Assembly: GCA_900319255.1 (NCBI GenBank)
Contig: ONNU01000404.1
Span: 1 to 5,296 of the forward strand
DNA length: 5,296 bases
Direction of reading: 5' to 3'
Source: an uncultured Eubacteriales bacterium
GTDB taxonomy: Bacteria > Bacillota > Clostridia > Oscillospirales > Acutalibacteraceae
The notes under the pieces are model-generated. The model was not told the DNA's origin and ran no database searches. It saw nothing but the letters and a program-made list of their open reading frames with translations. Shown in pieces: positions 1 through 5,130 of this stretch (position 1 is the stretch's first letter; each line of letters opens with the position of its first letter). A program made the translations under genes and the position numbers.

Positions 1-118
1 ACCTTCTTACCCACCAGAGCAGAAATACTAATGAAGCATAGCTCAGGGCATAAAAGCGGAACAGTAATTTTTTATCCGCCAGCAGAGGAAATGTCATTTC
101 ACAATTATTTAATTTCCG
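1..118. other. Unresolved left edge; possible gene ends on either strand
   Basis: This stretch lies before the first clear gene and I cannot assign it. On the minus strand an ATG at 97 opens a frame running to the edge (begins MTFPLLADKK and soon shows a hydrophobic, Trp-rich stretch ending LLWWVRR), which could be the start of a membrane protein. It has no good ribosome binding site. On the plus strand, the frame from base 1 stays open to a stop at 121-123 and could be a gene's last 40 codons. I recognise neither product, and at most one is likely to be real. Confidence 0.2.
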
Positions 119-124
119 TATAAT
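98..124 (+). promoter_or_regulatory. Possible SigA-type promoter for the DUF6512-like gene
   Basis: A perfect TATAAT lies at 119-124 in an AT-rich stretch. The best -35 candidate is TTCACA at 98-103 (5 of 6 matches to TTGACA), but the spacer is only 15 bp, shorter than the ideal 17. The -10 is the stronger part of the call. It would give a 5' leader of about 70 nt before the start chosen at 202. Confidence 0.4.
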
Positions 125-201
125 TTTTTCATAATGTGCTGCATAAGTATTATAAGGAAAAGAGTCGAATTATATTACTGATATTGGCAAGGTGGGATCG
201 T

Positions 202-723
202 ATGTCAAAGTCTGACCGCAGAAAATGCTCTGCTGATCTGATCGGATTTTTTTGTGTTTCTCTTCTGGGATGTCTGAATCATTTTGTTTATGAGCTGTCC
301 GGGCGTTCTCCTGTGGCGGCAGTTTTTGCTCCGGTAAACGAAAGCACATGGGAGCATCTCAAGCTTCTGTTTTTTCCCTATATCCTTTTTCTGACAGCTG
401 AGTTTATTCTCTGCGGCAGAAAAACTGACGGCTTTCTTTTTTCCGGAGTGACCGGCGTTTTATGCGGGATGCTTTTTATTCCGGCAGCTTTTTATCTGTA
501 CACCTCCATTACCGGCAAAAGCTGCTTTGTTATCGACATACTTATATTTTTTGCGGCTGTCCTTATTTCATTCAGGGTGCGCTCCGAAAGAACAGCCCGG
601 GGTATCGACAGGGGTATAATGAAAAGCCTTTCCGCTGTTATCCTTATTGCCGGAATCACCGCTTTGTTCATCGGATTCACCTTTTTTCCTCCCGATTCAC
701 CTTTATTCAGAAGCCCTGTATAA
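202..723 (+). CDS. Small polytopic membrane protein, DUF6512-like
   Basis: Encodes 173 residues. I start it at 202 because the AAGGTGGG just upstream is a well-placed ribosome binding site; an in-frame ATG at 136 would add 22 residues and has weaker support. Hydrophobic segments, probably membrane helices, lie near residues 12-30, 56-71, 78-101, 108-125 and 141-162. Between the first two is PVNESTWEHLKL (residues 44-55), which matches my memory of the DUF6512 signature. The molecular function of that family is unknown to me, so none is assigned. The C-terminus (FFPPDSPLFRSPV) seems a few residues shorter than relatives I recall, which continue past PV. The gene appears monocistronic and ends 74 nt before a strong terminator. 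Confidence 0.8.
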   Translation: MSKSDRRKCSADLIGFFCVSLLGCLNHFVYELSGRSPVAAVFAPVNESTWEHLKLLFFPYILFLTAEFILCGRKTDGFLFSGVTGVLCGMLFIPAAFYLYTSITGKSCFVIDILIFFAAVLISFRVRSERTARGIDRGIMKSLSAVILIAGITALFIGFTFFPPDSPLFRSPV

Positions 724-751
724 AACTAATGTCCGCTTTGCATTGGCTCCG

Positions 752-777
752 CTCAGATCTGATCAAAGCTTCTTATC
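752..777 (+). repeat. Dispersed repeat A, copy 1
   Basis: A 26-nt stretch matching 4935-4960 at 24 of 26 positions, with an identical 18-nt core TGATCAAAGCTTCTTATC (760-777 and 4943-4960). The core contains the palindromes TGATCA and AAGCTT. Both copies lie downstream of a plus-strand gene. This copy also provides the last codons and stop of the degraded GNAT frame on the other strand. Confidence 0.7.
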
Positions 778-1293
778 GAAAAAAAGAATAAAAGCTCAGC
801 CCCGAAGCGAATCTGAACCGCTCCGGGGCTTTTTTCTGGATCATAAAAATCAATTTTTCTTGTGCCGGTATGGATGAAGCCGCTGCTTTCATACCATTTC
901 CGCAAAACCTTGTTTTCCTCTGCAATCCCTATATTGATCTTTTCGCAGCCCAGCTCCTCCGACCTTCTGAAAACATCCTCCAGCAGGGCAGCGCCTATAT
1001 TATTATGTCTGTAACCGGGAAGAACACACAGGTTATTCAGCTCGCATTGCTTATCCTCCTGTAATACAAGAGAATAATATCCGATTATCTTTCCGCTTCC
1101 AAGATAATATGCGATCATTATTCTGTGTTCATTATCAGGCTGATGATATAAGCTGTTCTCCGATATCGCAAAGGCAGTGAACCGGGGGTGCATTTTCCTC
1201 CGTAAAGCCAGGCTCGTCCGCTACCGTTCTGAAGCTGTCCCTGATAACAGCGGCACATTCGGGGATATCATTCCTGGAGATTTCCTTTATCAT
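753..1293 (-). pseudogene. GNAT-family N-acetyltransferase, frameshifted and with an altered C-terminus
   Basis: The gene starts with ATG at 1293 behind a good ribosome binding site, 22 nt after the gatD-like stop, as third gene of the murT operon. The first frame encodes 52 residues (MIKEISRNDIPECAAVIRDSFRTV...) and stops at 1135-1137. The rest of the protein (PRFTAFAISEN...) lies in the +1 frame. Removing one C from the five at 1184-1188 joins them into about 179 residues. The second part carries the GNAT core: CELNNLCVLPGYRHNNIGAALL (acetyl-CoA loop, with N in place of the usual first Gly of RxxGxG), then NIGIAEENKVLRKWYESSGFIHTGT. After KIDFYDPEK the frame reads through the terminator hairpin and repeat A, giving a tail unlike the FFPFTCGYMEK-type end I recall for relatives. 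The substrate is unknown. A sequencing error or programmed frameshifting could explain the first lesion, but not the second. Confidence 0.75.
798..835 (+). terminator. Intrinsic terminator, probably bidirectional
   Basis: The arms AGCCCCGAAGCG (798-809) and CGCTCCGGGGCT (819-830) form a 12-position stem with one A-C mismatch and a 9-nt loop. Six T follow at 830-835 on the plus strand, terminating the DUF6512-like gene. On the minus strand the same stem is followed by a T-rich tract (CTTTTATTCTTTTTTT), so it probably also ends the murT operon. Confidence 0.9.
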
Positions 1294-1300
1294 AGCCTTC

Positions 1301-1306
1301 ACCTCC
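1301..1306 (-). promoter_or_regulatory. Ribosome binding site of the GNAT gene (GGAGGT)
   Basis: On the minus strand GGAGGT is followed by 7 nt and then ATG at 1293. This fixes the original start upstream of the frameshift and shows that the open frame beginning at 1193 is not the whole gene. A second SD-like GGAGG lies only 3 nt before the ATG at 1193, too close for efficient initiation. Confidence 0.7.
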
Positions 1307-1315
1307 GGACTGAAA

Positions 1316-2038
1316 TTATTTCTGCTGCTCCATGCGCTTTGTCAGCTCACTCAGAGTTATCTCATAGCCGGCTCTTTCATGTGTAAGATGATCGGTGCTG
1401 AGCTTTACCCCGTTTCCTGCTGCAATGGAGGCTATGTATTCAAGAAAATACGGATTCTTGATAAGTATAGGTCCTGTCAGATGAGTGCCGTACAGATGGT
1501 TTTTCCTGATGCCCTCTGTCTTATCGTTTTCGCTGTTGCCTATGCCCATTTTTACAGCAAACAAGGGTGTGTCTACCTTTGTGATGCTGCTGCATTTATT
1601 GATAAAGCCCACAAGCTTTTTGTCTGAAAGATCGGTTTTGAGTATGGCGTCGGCGGTGATGCGGGTCTTGTTCTGCTCGACAGTCTCGAAAACAAATATT
1701 CCCAGACCCTCATAAAGCTTACCCTCACAGTCAGTGATGCTTTTTCCCAGTATCTCAAAGGAATTGCCTGTCATCAGAATGACCTTTCCCTCATCTATGC
1801 ATTTCACAAGCTCAGCCTTATATTTTCTCATATCCTCAAGCACAAGCTTCTGATTTCTTTCTGTTCCGGAGCCGATATATATTATATCATAATCGGAAAG
1901 CACAGCCGTATCAGAAAGCGAAAGCTTATCTACCTGAGTATCAATACCGCTTTTTTCAAATATTCTTTTCAGTGCGGAAACATTTGCATATTCTCCGTAC
2001 AGGTTCATTATATCATAATACAGATGAAGTATTTTCAT
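1316..2038 (-). CDS. gatD: GatD-like glutamine amidotransferase subunit with catalytic positions substituted
   Basis: Encodes 240 residues, close to GatD of Staphylococcus aureus (about 243), and begins 29 nt after the murT-like stop with AAGGA 8 nt before ATG. The family is a CobB/CobQ-type class I glutaminase that supplies ammonia to MurT for amidating D-glutamate of lipid II at the cytoplasmic face of the membrane. The N-terminus MKILHLYYDIMNLYGEYANVSALKR and YIGSGTERNQ (54-63) fit well. At the nucleophile elbow, where CGGYQxLG is expected, it reads MTGNSFEILG (89-98), with no cysteine. The late motif reads GTHLTGPILIKNP (184-196), with Thr where the catalytic His of LHGP is expected. GFxNH also appears as GFINK (144-148). 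It may be a non-hydrolysing partner or bind another ligand. Fold and context are firm; glutaminase activity is doubtful, so the symbol denotes homology only. Confidence 0.8.
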   Translation of the reverse strand: MKILHLYYDIMNLYGEYANVSALKRIFEKSGIDTQVDKLSLSDTAVLSDYDIIYIGSGTERNQKLVLEDMRKYKAELVKCIDEGKVILMTGNSFEILGKSITDCEGKLYEGLGIFVFETVEQNKTRITADAILKTDLSDKKLVGFINKCSSITKVDTPLFAVKMGIGNSENDKTEGIRKNHLYGTHLTGPILIKNPYFLEYIASIAAGNGVKLSTDHLTHERAGYEITLSELTKRMEQQK

Positions 2039-2067
2039 TTTACACTGTCCTTTTTGGTTTTTATCGC

Positions 2068-3384
2068 TCAGAGCAGGGAAATAAACTTTCCCTTGTCTGA
2101 AAAACAGGTGATAACATAGATATATTCCTTCCTGTCGCTTTTCAGATGCTCATACGCTTCTGAAATATCCTCGATCATCCTGATCTTTTCGCCGGGGATA
2201 TCGGTATATGAAAAACGCACAGCAAGGTCATTGCAGTATTTTCCCGCAAGAATGATCTCATGCACATTCTCGCTTCCAAGCATTTCAAAATCAATATCCC
2301 AAAGCCATGAAACATCGCTTGTAAAATACTTACGGCTTACTGCGTCAACAATGAACATTACATCACAGCCTCTTTTATCTGCGCAGGCAAGACGTATTGA
2401 CTGATCGTAGGAAATGCTGTTTTCATGCTTTGAGGTCAGCAGGGTTCCGGGACGGTCTCCGATATTGAAGGTAATGACTCTGCCGTTTTTCATAACATAA
2501 TCGCTCATATCTGCGGCGATCTTTTCCTGATCTATGCCCACGATAGACGCTGCGGTATAGGCTGCAAGTATATTATAGATATTATAAAGTGATTTCAGCG
2601 CAAGGGTTATCTTATATTTTCCGTCAATAACAGCCTCGCCCTTATCAAGATCCACAGAAGTAACGGTATACCGGGTATCCTGTCTTTTATATCCGCAGGA
2701 GGTACATTCATAATGACCGATATGATTATAATGATGGGTGGTGTATTTCATGGGAGCCTTACAATGAGGACAGTATGCGCCGTCATTATATACGCTCACA
2801 AGCTCCTTTGTATCGCTTGAAAGCTCATCGGCGCCGAACCATGTGACATTATCCCGTCCGTAGCCGAAAAGCGAAACAAGAGGATCGTCCGCATTGAGAA
2901 TAAGCTGTGTTTCGGGATAAATGCTGTCCTTCAGGGCATCGAAAACCCAGTCGGGATGACCGTTTCTTGTAAGCTGATCCCTGTACAGGTTGGTGATGAC
3001 ATAATGAGTAGGCTTGATATATTTGAAGGTATATCTTGCAAAGCGTTCATCGCTTTCGATAAGGAGGATATCGCTTTTCACCCTGCCGCCCATTGTAGAG
3101 CTGCCGAGAACAAGGGTAGTAACGCCCTCGATCTGATTCGAGCCTTCCTTATTCCACGCAACGGTCTTACCGTTTTCGGTCAGAATATGAGCGATCATTT
3201 CAACAGTGGAGGTCTTTCCGTTGCTGCCGGTGACAGCGATAATATATTTCGGAAGCTCAACACGGCTGAGAATATCAGGACAAAGCCTGAGAGCAATCTT
3301 TCCGGGAAGAGAGCTTCCCTTTCCCACAATACCTCCGACAAACCTCAGAAGCTTGCATACAAGTATAGTAAAAAATCTTTTCAT
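2068..3384 (-). CDS. murT: MurT-like Mur ligase (lipid II isoglutaminyl synthase, ligase subunit)
   Basis: Encodes 438 residues, matching the roughly 437 of S. aureus MurT. MurT uses ATP to activate the alpha-carboxyl of D-isoglutamate in lipid II for amidation with ammonia from GatD. The order of motifs fits: a short hydrophobic N-terminus; the Mur-ligase P-loop TGSNGKTST (52-60); an ESDER acidic motif (110-114); NLYRDQLTR (132-140); a four-cysteine zinc ribbon inserted in the middle domain (C205, C208, C227, C230); and DVSWLWDIDFE (357-367) in the C-terminal DUF1727 domain. Where I recall a KNPxG-like motif in canonical MurT, it reads SKHENSISYDQSI (318-330). The start is set by GGAG 8 nt upstream and by the promoter just before. 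It is the first gene of the murT-gatD-GNAT operon. Confidence 0.88.
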   Translation of the reverse strand: MKRFFTILVCKLLRFVGGIVGKGSSLPGKIALRLCPDILSRVELPKYIIAVTGSNGKTSTVEMIAHILTENGKTVAWNKEGSNQIEGVTTLVLGSSTMGGRVKSDILLIESDERFARYTFKYIKPTHYVITNLYRDQLTRNGHPDWVFDALKDSIYPETQLILNADDPLVSLFGYGRDNVTWFGADELSSDTKELVSVYNDGAYCPHCKAPMKYTTHHYNHIGHYECTSCGYKRQDTRYTVTSVDLDKGEAVIDGKYKITLALKSLYNIYNILAAYTAASIVGIDQEKIAADMSDYVMKNGRVITFNIGDRPGTLLTSKHENSISYDQSIRLACADKRGCDVMFIVDAVSRKYFTSDVSWLWDIDFEMLGSENVHEIILAGKYCNDLAVRFSYTDIPGEKIRMIEDISEAYEHLKSDRKEYIYVITCFSDKGKFISLL

Positions 3385-3407
3385 AAATTCATCTCCGGAT
3401 AAAAACT

Positions 3408-3422
3408 CCTCCAGAAAGGAGG
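3408..3422 (-). promoter_or_regulatory. Small SD/anti-SD hairpin in the murT leader
   Basis: In the minus-strand transcript CCTCC-TTTCT-GGAGG can form a 5-bp hairpin about 24 nt before the murT start. The GGAGG is too far from the start to be the main ribosome binding site; the closer GGAG serves that role. The left arm and loop, with the preceding A, read ACCTCCTTTCT, the same as the usual 16S rRNA 3' end. A regulatory role is possible but unproven, as the stem is short. Confidence 0.3.
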
Positions 3423-3450
3423 TCCCGCACAGCGCCTTGCTGTCTTATAT

Positions 3451-3479
3451 ATTATAAAATATCTTGCCGGGTATTTCAA
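3451..3479 (-). promoter_or_regulatory. SigA-type promoter of the murT operon
   Basis: Reading on the minus strand, TTGAAA (3474-3479) is separated by exactly 17 bp from a perfect TATAAT (3451-3456). Transcription should begin near 3444, giving a leader of about 60 nt. The match to consensus suggests strong constitutive expression, as expected for a cell-wall gene. No obvious operator overlaps it. Confidence 0.88.
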
Positions 3480-3574
3480 GTACAGAGCCGCAGAAACAGC
3501 CCCTCTTCCCTCCTAAATAATGAGAATAGATAAAGTAAAAACTGATTAGTGGTCAGTGGTTAGTTAATTTGTCA

Positions 3575-3635
3575 GAAGATGTCAGGGGAATGATCCTCAT
3601 TGAATTTTAGCTGAATCCGTGAAACTGACATCTTC
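3575..3635. repeat. 11-bp perfect inverted repeat with internal hairpin
   Basis: GAAGATGTCAG (3575-3585) is perfectly complementary to CTGACATCTTC (3625-3635). The 39-nt loop holds a second small hairpin, AATGA-TCC-TCATT (3589-3601), and the left copy of the 13-nt repeat B. As RNA this could fold into a stem with an inner helix. No T-run follows, so it is not a standard terminator. Confidence 0.6.
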
Positions 3636-3641
3636 ATTTCT

Positions 3642-3662
3642 GGCGGATGAAAAGGATTCGCC
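3642..3662. repeat. Short hairpin (7-bp stem)
   Basis: GGCGGAT (3642-3648) pairs with ATTCGCC (3656-3662), including one G-T pair, around a 7-nt loop GAAAAGG. It directly follows the 11-bp inverted repeat. No T-run follows on either strand, so it reads as part of a folded element rather than a terminator. Confidence 0.45.
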
Positions 3663-3734
3663 GCTTTGCTGTTCTGCTTTCCTGCTATGAGTCAAACTTT
3701 ATTAGTATTTTCCATCTTTTGGAATCCCCGTTCC

Positions 3735-3794
3735 TTATCCCCCTCAGTTGCCCGGACTTCATTATCTGAGATTCGGTGTTTTTTTGGGGGTTAA
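3735..3794. repeat. Nested imperfect inverted repeat with C5/G5 arms
   Basis: TTATCCCCC (3735-3743) pairs with GGGGGTTAA (3786-3794) at 8 of 9 positions. CTCAG (3743-3747) also pairs with CTGAG (3766-3770) inside it, sharing one base of the outer arm. A bulge of about 15 nt ending in a T-run lies on the right side. It could form a bent stem in RNA; the fold is a guess from complementarity only. Confidence 0.35.
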
Positions 3795-3958
3795 AGCTCA
3801 AACTGAAAATGCACCTTTCCGGTGAATTTAATAATCCTGAATAATGTACAAAAATCCGCATGAATACAGCAGTTTTTTATCTTTCTCACGTTGAGCTTCA
3901 CGGATTCAGGACTTAGCTATCCCATGGCGGAGCGCTTCTGAAAATAAAAAACTTCAAA

Positions 3959-3979
3959 TGTTATGCTGGCAGCATAACA
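3959..3979. repeat. 9-bp perfect inverted repeat upstream of the lipoprotein gene
   Basis: TGTTATGCT (3959-3967) and AGCATAACA (3971-3979) are perfect complements around a 3-nt centre GGC. It lies just before a GGAGG ribosome binding site at 3983. It could be an operator for a dimeric repressor or a stem in the mRNA leader. A weak -10-like TACAAT at 4000-4005 has no recognisable -35, and its -35 position would fall at the edge of this repeat. Confidence 0.55.
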
Positions 3980-4107
3980 CATGGAGGTTTCCCATGATGT
4001 ACAATATATTCAGAGATATATCCGGCAAAAGCAGGCTCTTATCATTTCCTGCAAGGGACACGCTCCGGGTATACCAGACGAATAATTCAGAAATGAGGTC
4101 GATAATC

Positions 4108-4875
4108 ATGAAAAGTACAAAAATCAGGATCATTGCAATGGCGATCATTATGGCAATGGGAGCGGCAGCTCTTTCGGGCTGTTCGGGGCTTGGCAGTAAA
4201 AGCGAAAGCAAAAGCGTAAGCGGCACTATTCAAAGCGAGGCTGCTTCGGATGAAAAAGAAAACGAGGATAAAACAGATGCGCAAGGCTCTGAAACAGACA
4301 CTGAACCCTCCGAAAAAGTGGACGAGGGAACATATGAGCACAATCCCTATTATGATGTAGTGGAAACTGCAAGCTATAAAGATTCCATAGGATATACCCA
4401 TCTTATACACAAGGTGCTTGCAAAGCAGGATATCAGTGTTGACGCGACTGTTATCGCTTACGGAAAGGATGACAAAATTCTCGGCAAAAGCAATGATTCT
4501 GTTGCCCTGACAAAGGATAAATACAATTATTTCAGCTATACCTTTGAAAAGGATATAAAGGATGCAAGGCTTGACGTTACGATGAATACCAGTGATGACA
4601 AATTCACCGCAGGAGAACGCAACGGCGTTGAGATGGTCAAATACCAGATAGACGGTCATAGCCTTTATATCACCTTCAAGCAGGTCGTGGATGAGCTTGG
4701 ATCCTTTGCAAAATTCAAGCTGCTCTATTACAAGGGTGATAAGATCGTCGGGACAGAGGACGGCTATTTCAATATTTCGGCAGAAAATCTGAATGGCAAT
4801 GGCTCCACCGATGTGGCAGAGCTGTGGATACATGAGGGCGAATTTGATAAGGTGGAGTATGTCTTTGAGCCGTGA
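4108..4875 (+). CDS. Secreted lipoprotein with acidic linker and two FxLYD-like repeats
   Basis: Encodes 255 residues. Residues 1-24 form a lipoprotein signal peptide (MKSTKIRIIAMAIIMAMGAAA) ending in the lipobox LSGC, so Cys25 would be lipidated and the protein anchored outside the membrane. Residues 28-75 are a Ser/Glu/Asp/Lys-rich low-complexity linker. The rest appears to be two related beta-rich units, about 97-160 and 182-254; each has a strand, then DDKILG or GDKIVG, then an acidic turn and aromatic strands, like FxLYD domains of Gram-positive lipoproteins. The start at 4108 is chosen because GAGGT lies 8 nt upstream and the signal peptide begins there. The frame is open further upstream, and ATG 3994 behind GGAGG would add 38 residues before the signal peptide. 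No function or partner is evident. It appears to be transcribed alone, divergently from murT. Confidence 0.82.
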   Translation: MKSTKIRIIAMAIIMAMGAAALSGCSGLGSKSESKSVSGTIQSEAASDEKENEDKTDAQGSETDTEPSEKVDEGTYEHNPYYDVVETASYKDSIGYTHLIHKVLAKQDISVDATVIAYGKDDKILGKSNDSVALTKDKYNYFSYTFEKDIKDARLDVTMNTSDDKFTAGERNGVEMVKYQIDGHSLYITFKQVVDELGSFAKFKLLYYKGDKIVGTEDGYFNISAENLNGNGSTDVAELWIHEGEFDKVEYVFEP

Positions 4876-4890
4876 TAACGTGTTAAATAC

Positions 4891-4921
4891 AGAACGACAT
4901 TTCTGCTTTACGCTTCGTTCT
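4891..4921 (+). terminator. Weak candidate terminator after the lipoprotein gene
   Basis: AGAACGA (4891-4897) and TCGTTCT (4915-4921) form a 7-bp perfect stem with a 17-nt loop, 15 nt after the stop codon. No proper T-run follows (TCAAAATAC), so termination here would be inefficient and the call is tentative. No better terminator is visible before fba. Confidence 0.3.
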
Positions 4922-4934
4922 TCAAAATACCCCT

Positions 4935-4960
4935 CTCAAATATGATCAAAGCTTCTTATC
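4935..4960 (+). repeat. Dispersed repeat A, copy 2
   Basis: Matches 752-777 at 24 of 26 positions in the same orientation, including the identical 18-nt core at 4943-4960. It is followed at once by the 10-bp palindrome ACAAATTTGT (4961-4970), which copy 1 lacks. It lies between the lipoprotein gene and fba. Confidence 0.7.
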
Positions 4961-4994
4961 ACAAATTTGTATAGGACCGTATGCTGACAGCCAA

Positions 4995-5007
4995 TTCACG
5001 GATTCAG
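4995..5007 (+). repeat. Repeat B, copy 3 (13 nt)
   Basis: TTCACGGATTCAG is identical to 3897-3909 and to the reverse complement of 3611-3623. The match extends only loosely outward (GG/GC then a TTA). No inverted partner is found nearby. It lies about 60 bp upstream of the fba -10 element. Confidence 0.6.
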
Positions 5008-5046
5008 GCATTAATGTAAAAAAATCAAAAAAATTGAAAATAACCC

Positions 5047-5075
5047 TTTATCTTTTTGTGGAAATAATGTATAAT
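5047..5075 (+). promoter_or_regulatory. Probable SigA-type promoter of fba
   Basis: A perfect TATAAT lies at 5070-5075 in an A/T-rich stretch. The -35 at the ideal 17-bp spacing is TTTATC (5047-5052), a poor match, while a better TTGAAA at 5034-5039 is 30 bp away and too far. The -10 is convincing and the -35 is not. The leader would be about 50 nt, and I see no known riboswitch in it. Confidence 0.55.
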
Positions 5076-5130
5076 AATGTCATAGGGTGCTTTCTTGCGC
5101 CTGTATTAAATTTTTTGGAGCGTGATTACA

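Larger units (their letters stand above)
3611..3909. repeat. 299-bp segment bounded by 13-bp inverted repeats (repeat B, copies 1 and 2)
   Basis: CTGAATCCGTGAA at 3611-3623 is the exact reverse complement of TTCACGGATTCAG at 3897-3909, and the same 13-mer recurs at 4995-5007. Terminal inverted repeats around a short non-coding segment resemble a MITE, a mobile element without its own transposase. I could not find a convincing target-site duplication just outside the ends, and the outer flanks do not match. The arms may simply be two copies of a dispersed repeat in opposite orientation. Confidence 0.45.
3485..3957. other. Long intergenic region, no convincing gene, rich in inverted repeats
   Basis: About 470 bp separate the murT promoter from the lipoprotein leader. 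I see no ORF with a good ribosome binding site. The region contains a short repetitive run near 3546-3564 (AGTGGT twice, then TTAGTTAA), several inverted repeats listed separately, and a T8G5 tract at 3778-3790. It may be a small repeat element, a structured RNA or both. I cannot name a known RNA family. Confidence 0.5.

Noticed and set aside
753..1193. GNAT protein as a complete gene starting at 1193
   Set aside because: The SD-like sequence is only 3 nt from that ATG, and a clearly homologous N-terminus with a good ribosome binding site lies upstream in another frame.
3381..3392. Three-codon ORF ATG-AAT-TTA-TGA overlapping the murT ATG on the minus strand
   Set aside because: The GGAGG is 15 nt from its ATG and the closer GGAG touches it directly, so initiation is unlikely; probably coincidence.
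2956..3402. Plus-strand open frame opposite the 5' part of murT
   Set aside because: It lies antisense to conserved MurT motifs including the P-loop, and has no promoter or ribosome binding site.
3647..3769. 40-codon plus-strand ORF starting MKRIRRFAVLL
   Set aside because: The N-terminus resembles a signal peptide, but the ATG lies inside a hairpin with no Shine-Dalgarno sequence at a usable distance, and the sequence matches nothing I recognise.
3685..3861. 58-codon minus-strand ORF (begins MRIFVHYSGLL) in the intergenic region
   Set aside because: No ribosome binding site, composition not protein-like, and it overlaps the inverted repeats; it also lies inside the 299-bp repeat-bounded segment.
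3611..3909. Calling the 13-bp-bounded segment a definite transposable element
   Set aside because: No clear target-site duplication flanks it and no second full copy is in the window, so it is listed only as a repeat and a finding.
3958..4107. Lipoprotein start at the ATG at 3958
   Set aside because: That ATG lies at the left edge of the 9-bp inverted repeat and has no ribosome binding site; the signal peptide with lipobox begins at 4108.
4087..4833. Long minus-strand open frame opposite the lipoprotein gene
   Set aside because: It is antisense to a gene with a signal peptide, lipobox and ribosome binding site. Its Cys/His/Ile-rich composition is typical of a shadow frame.
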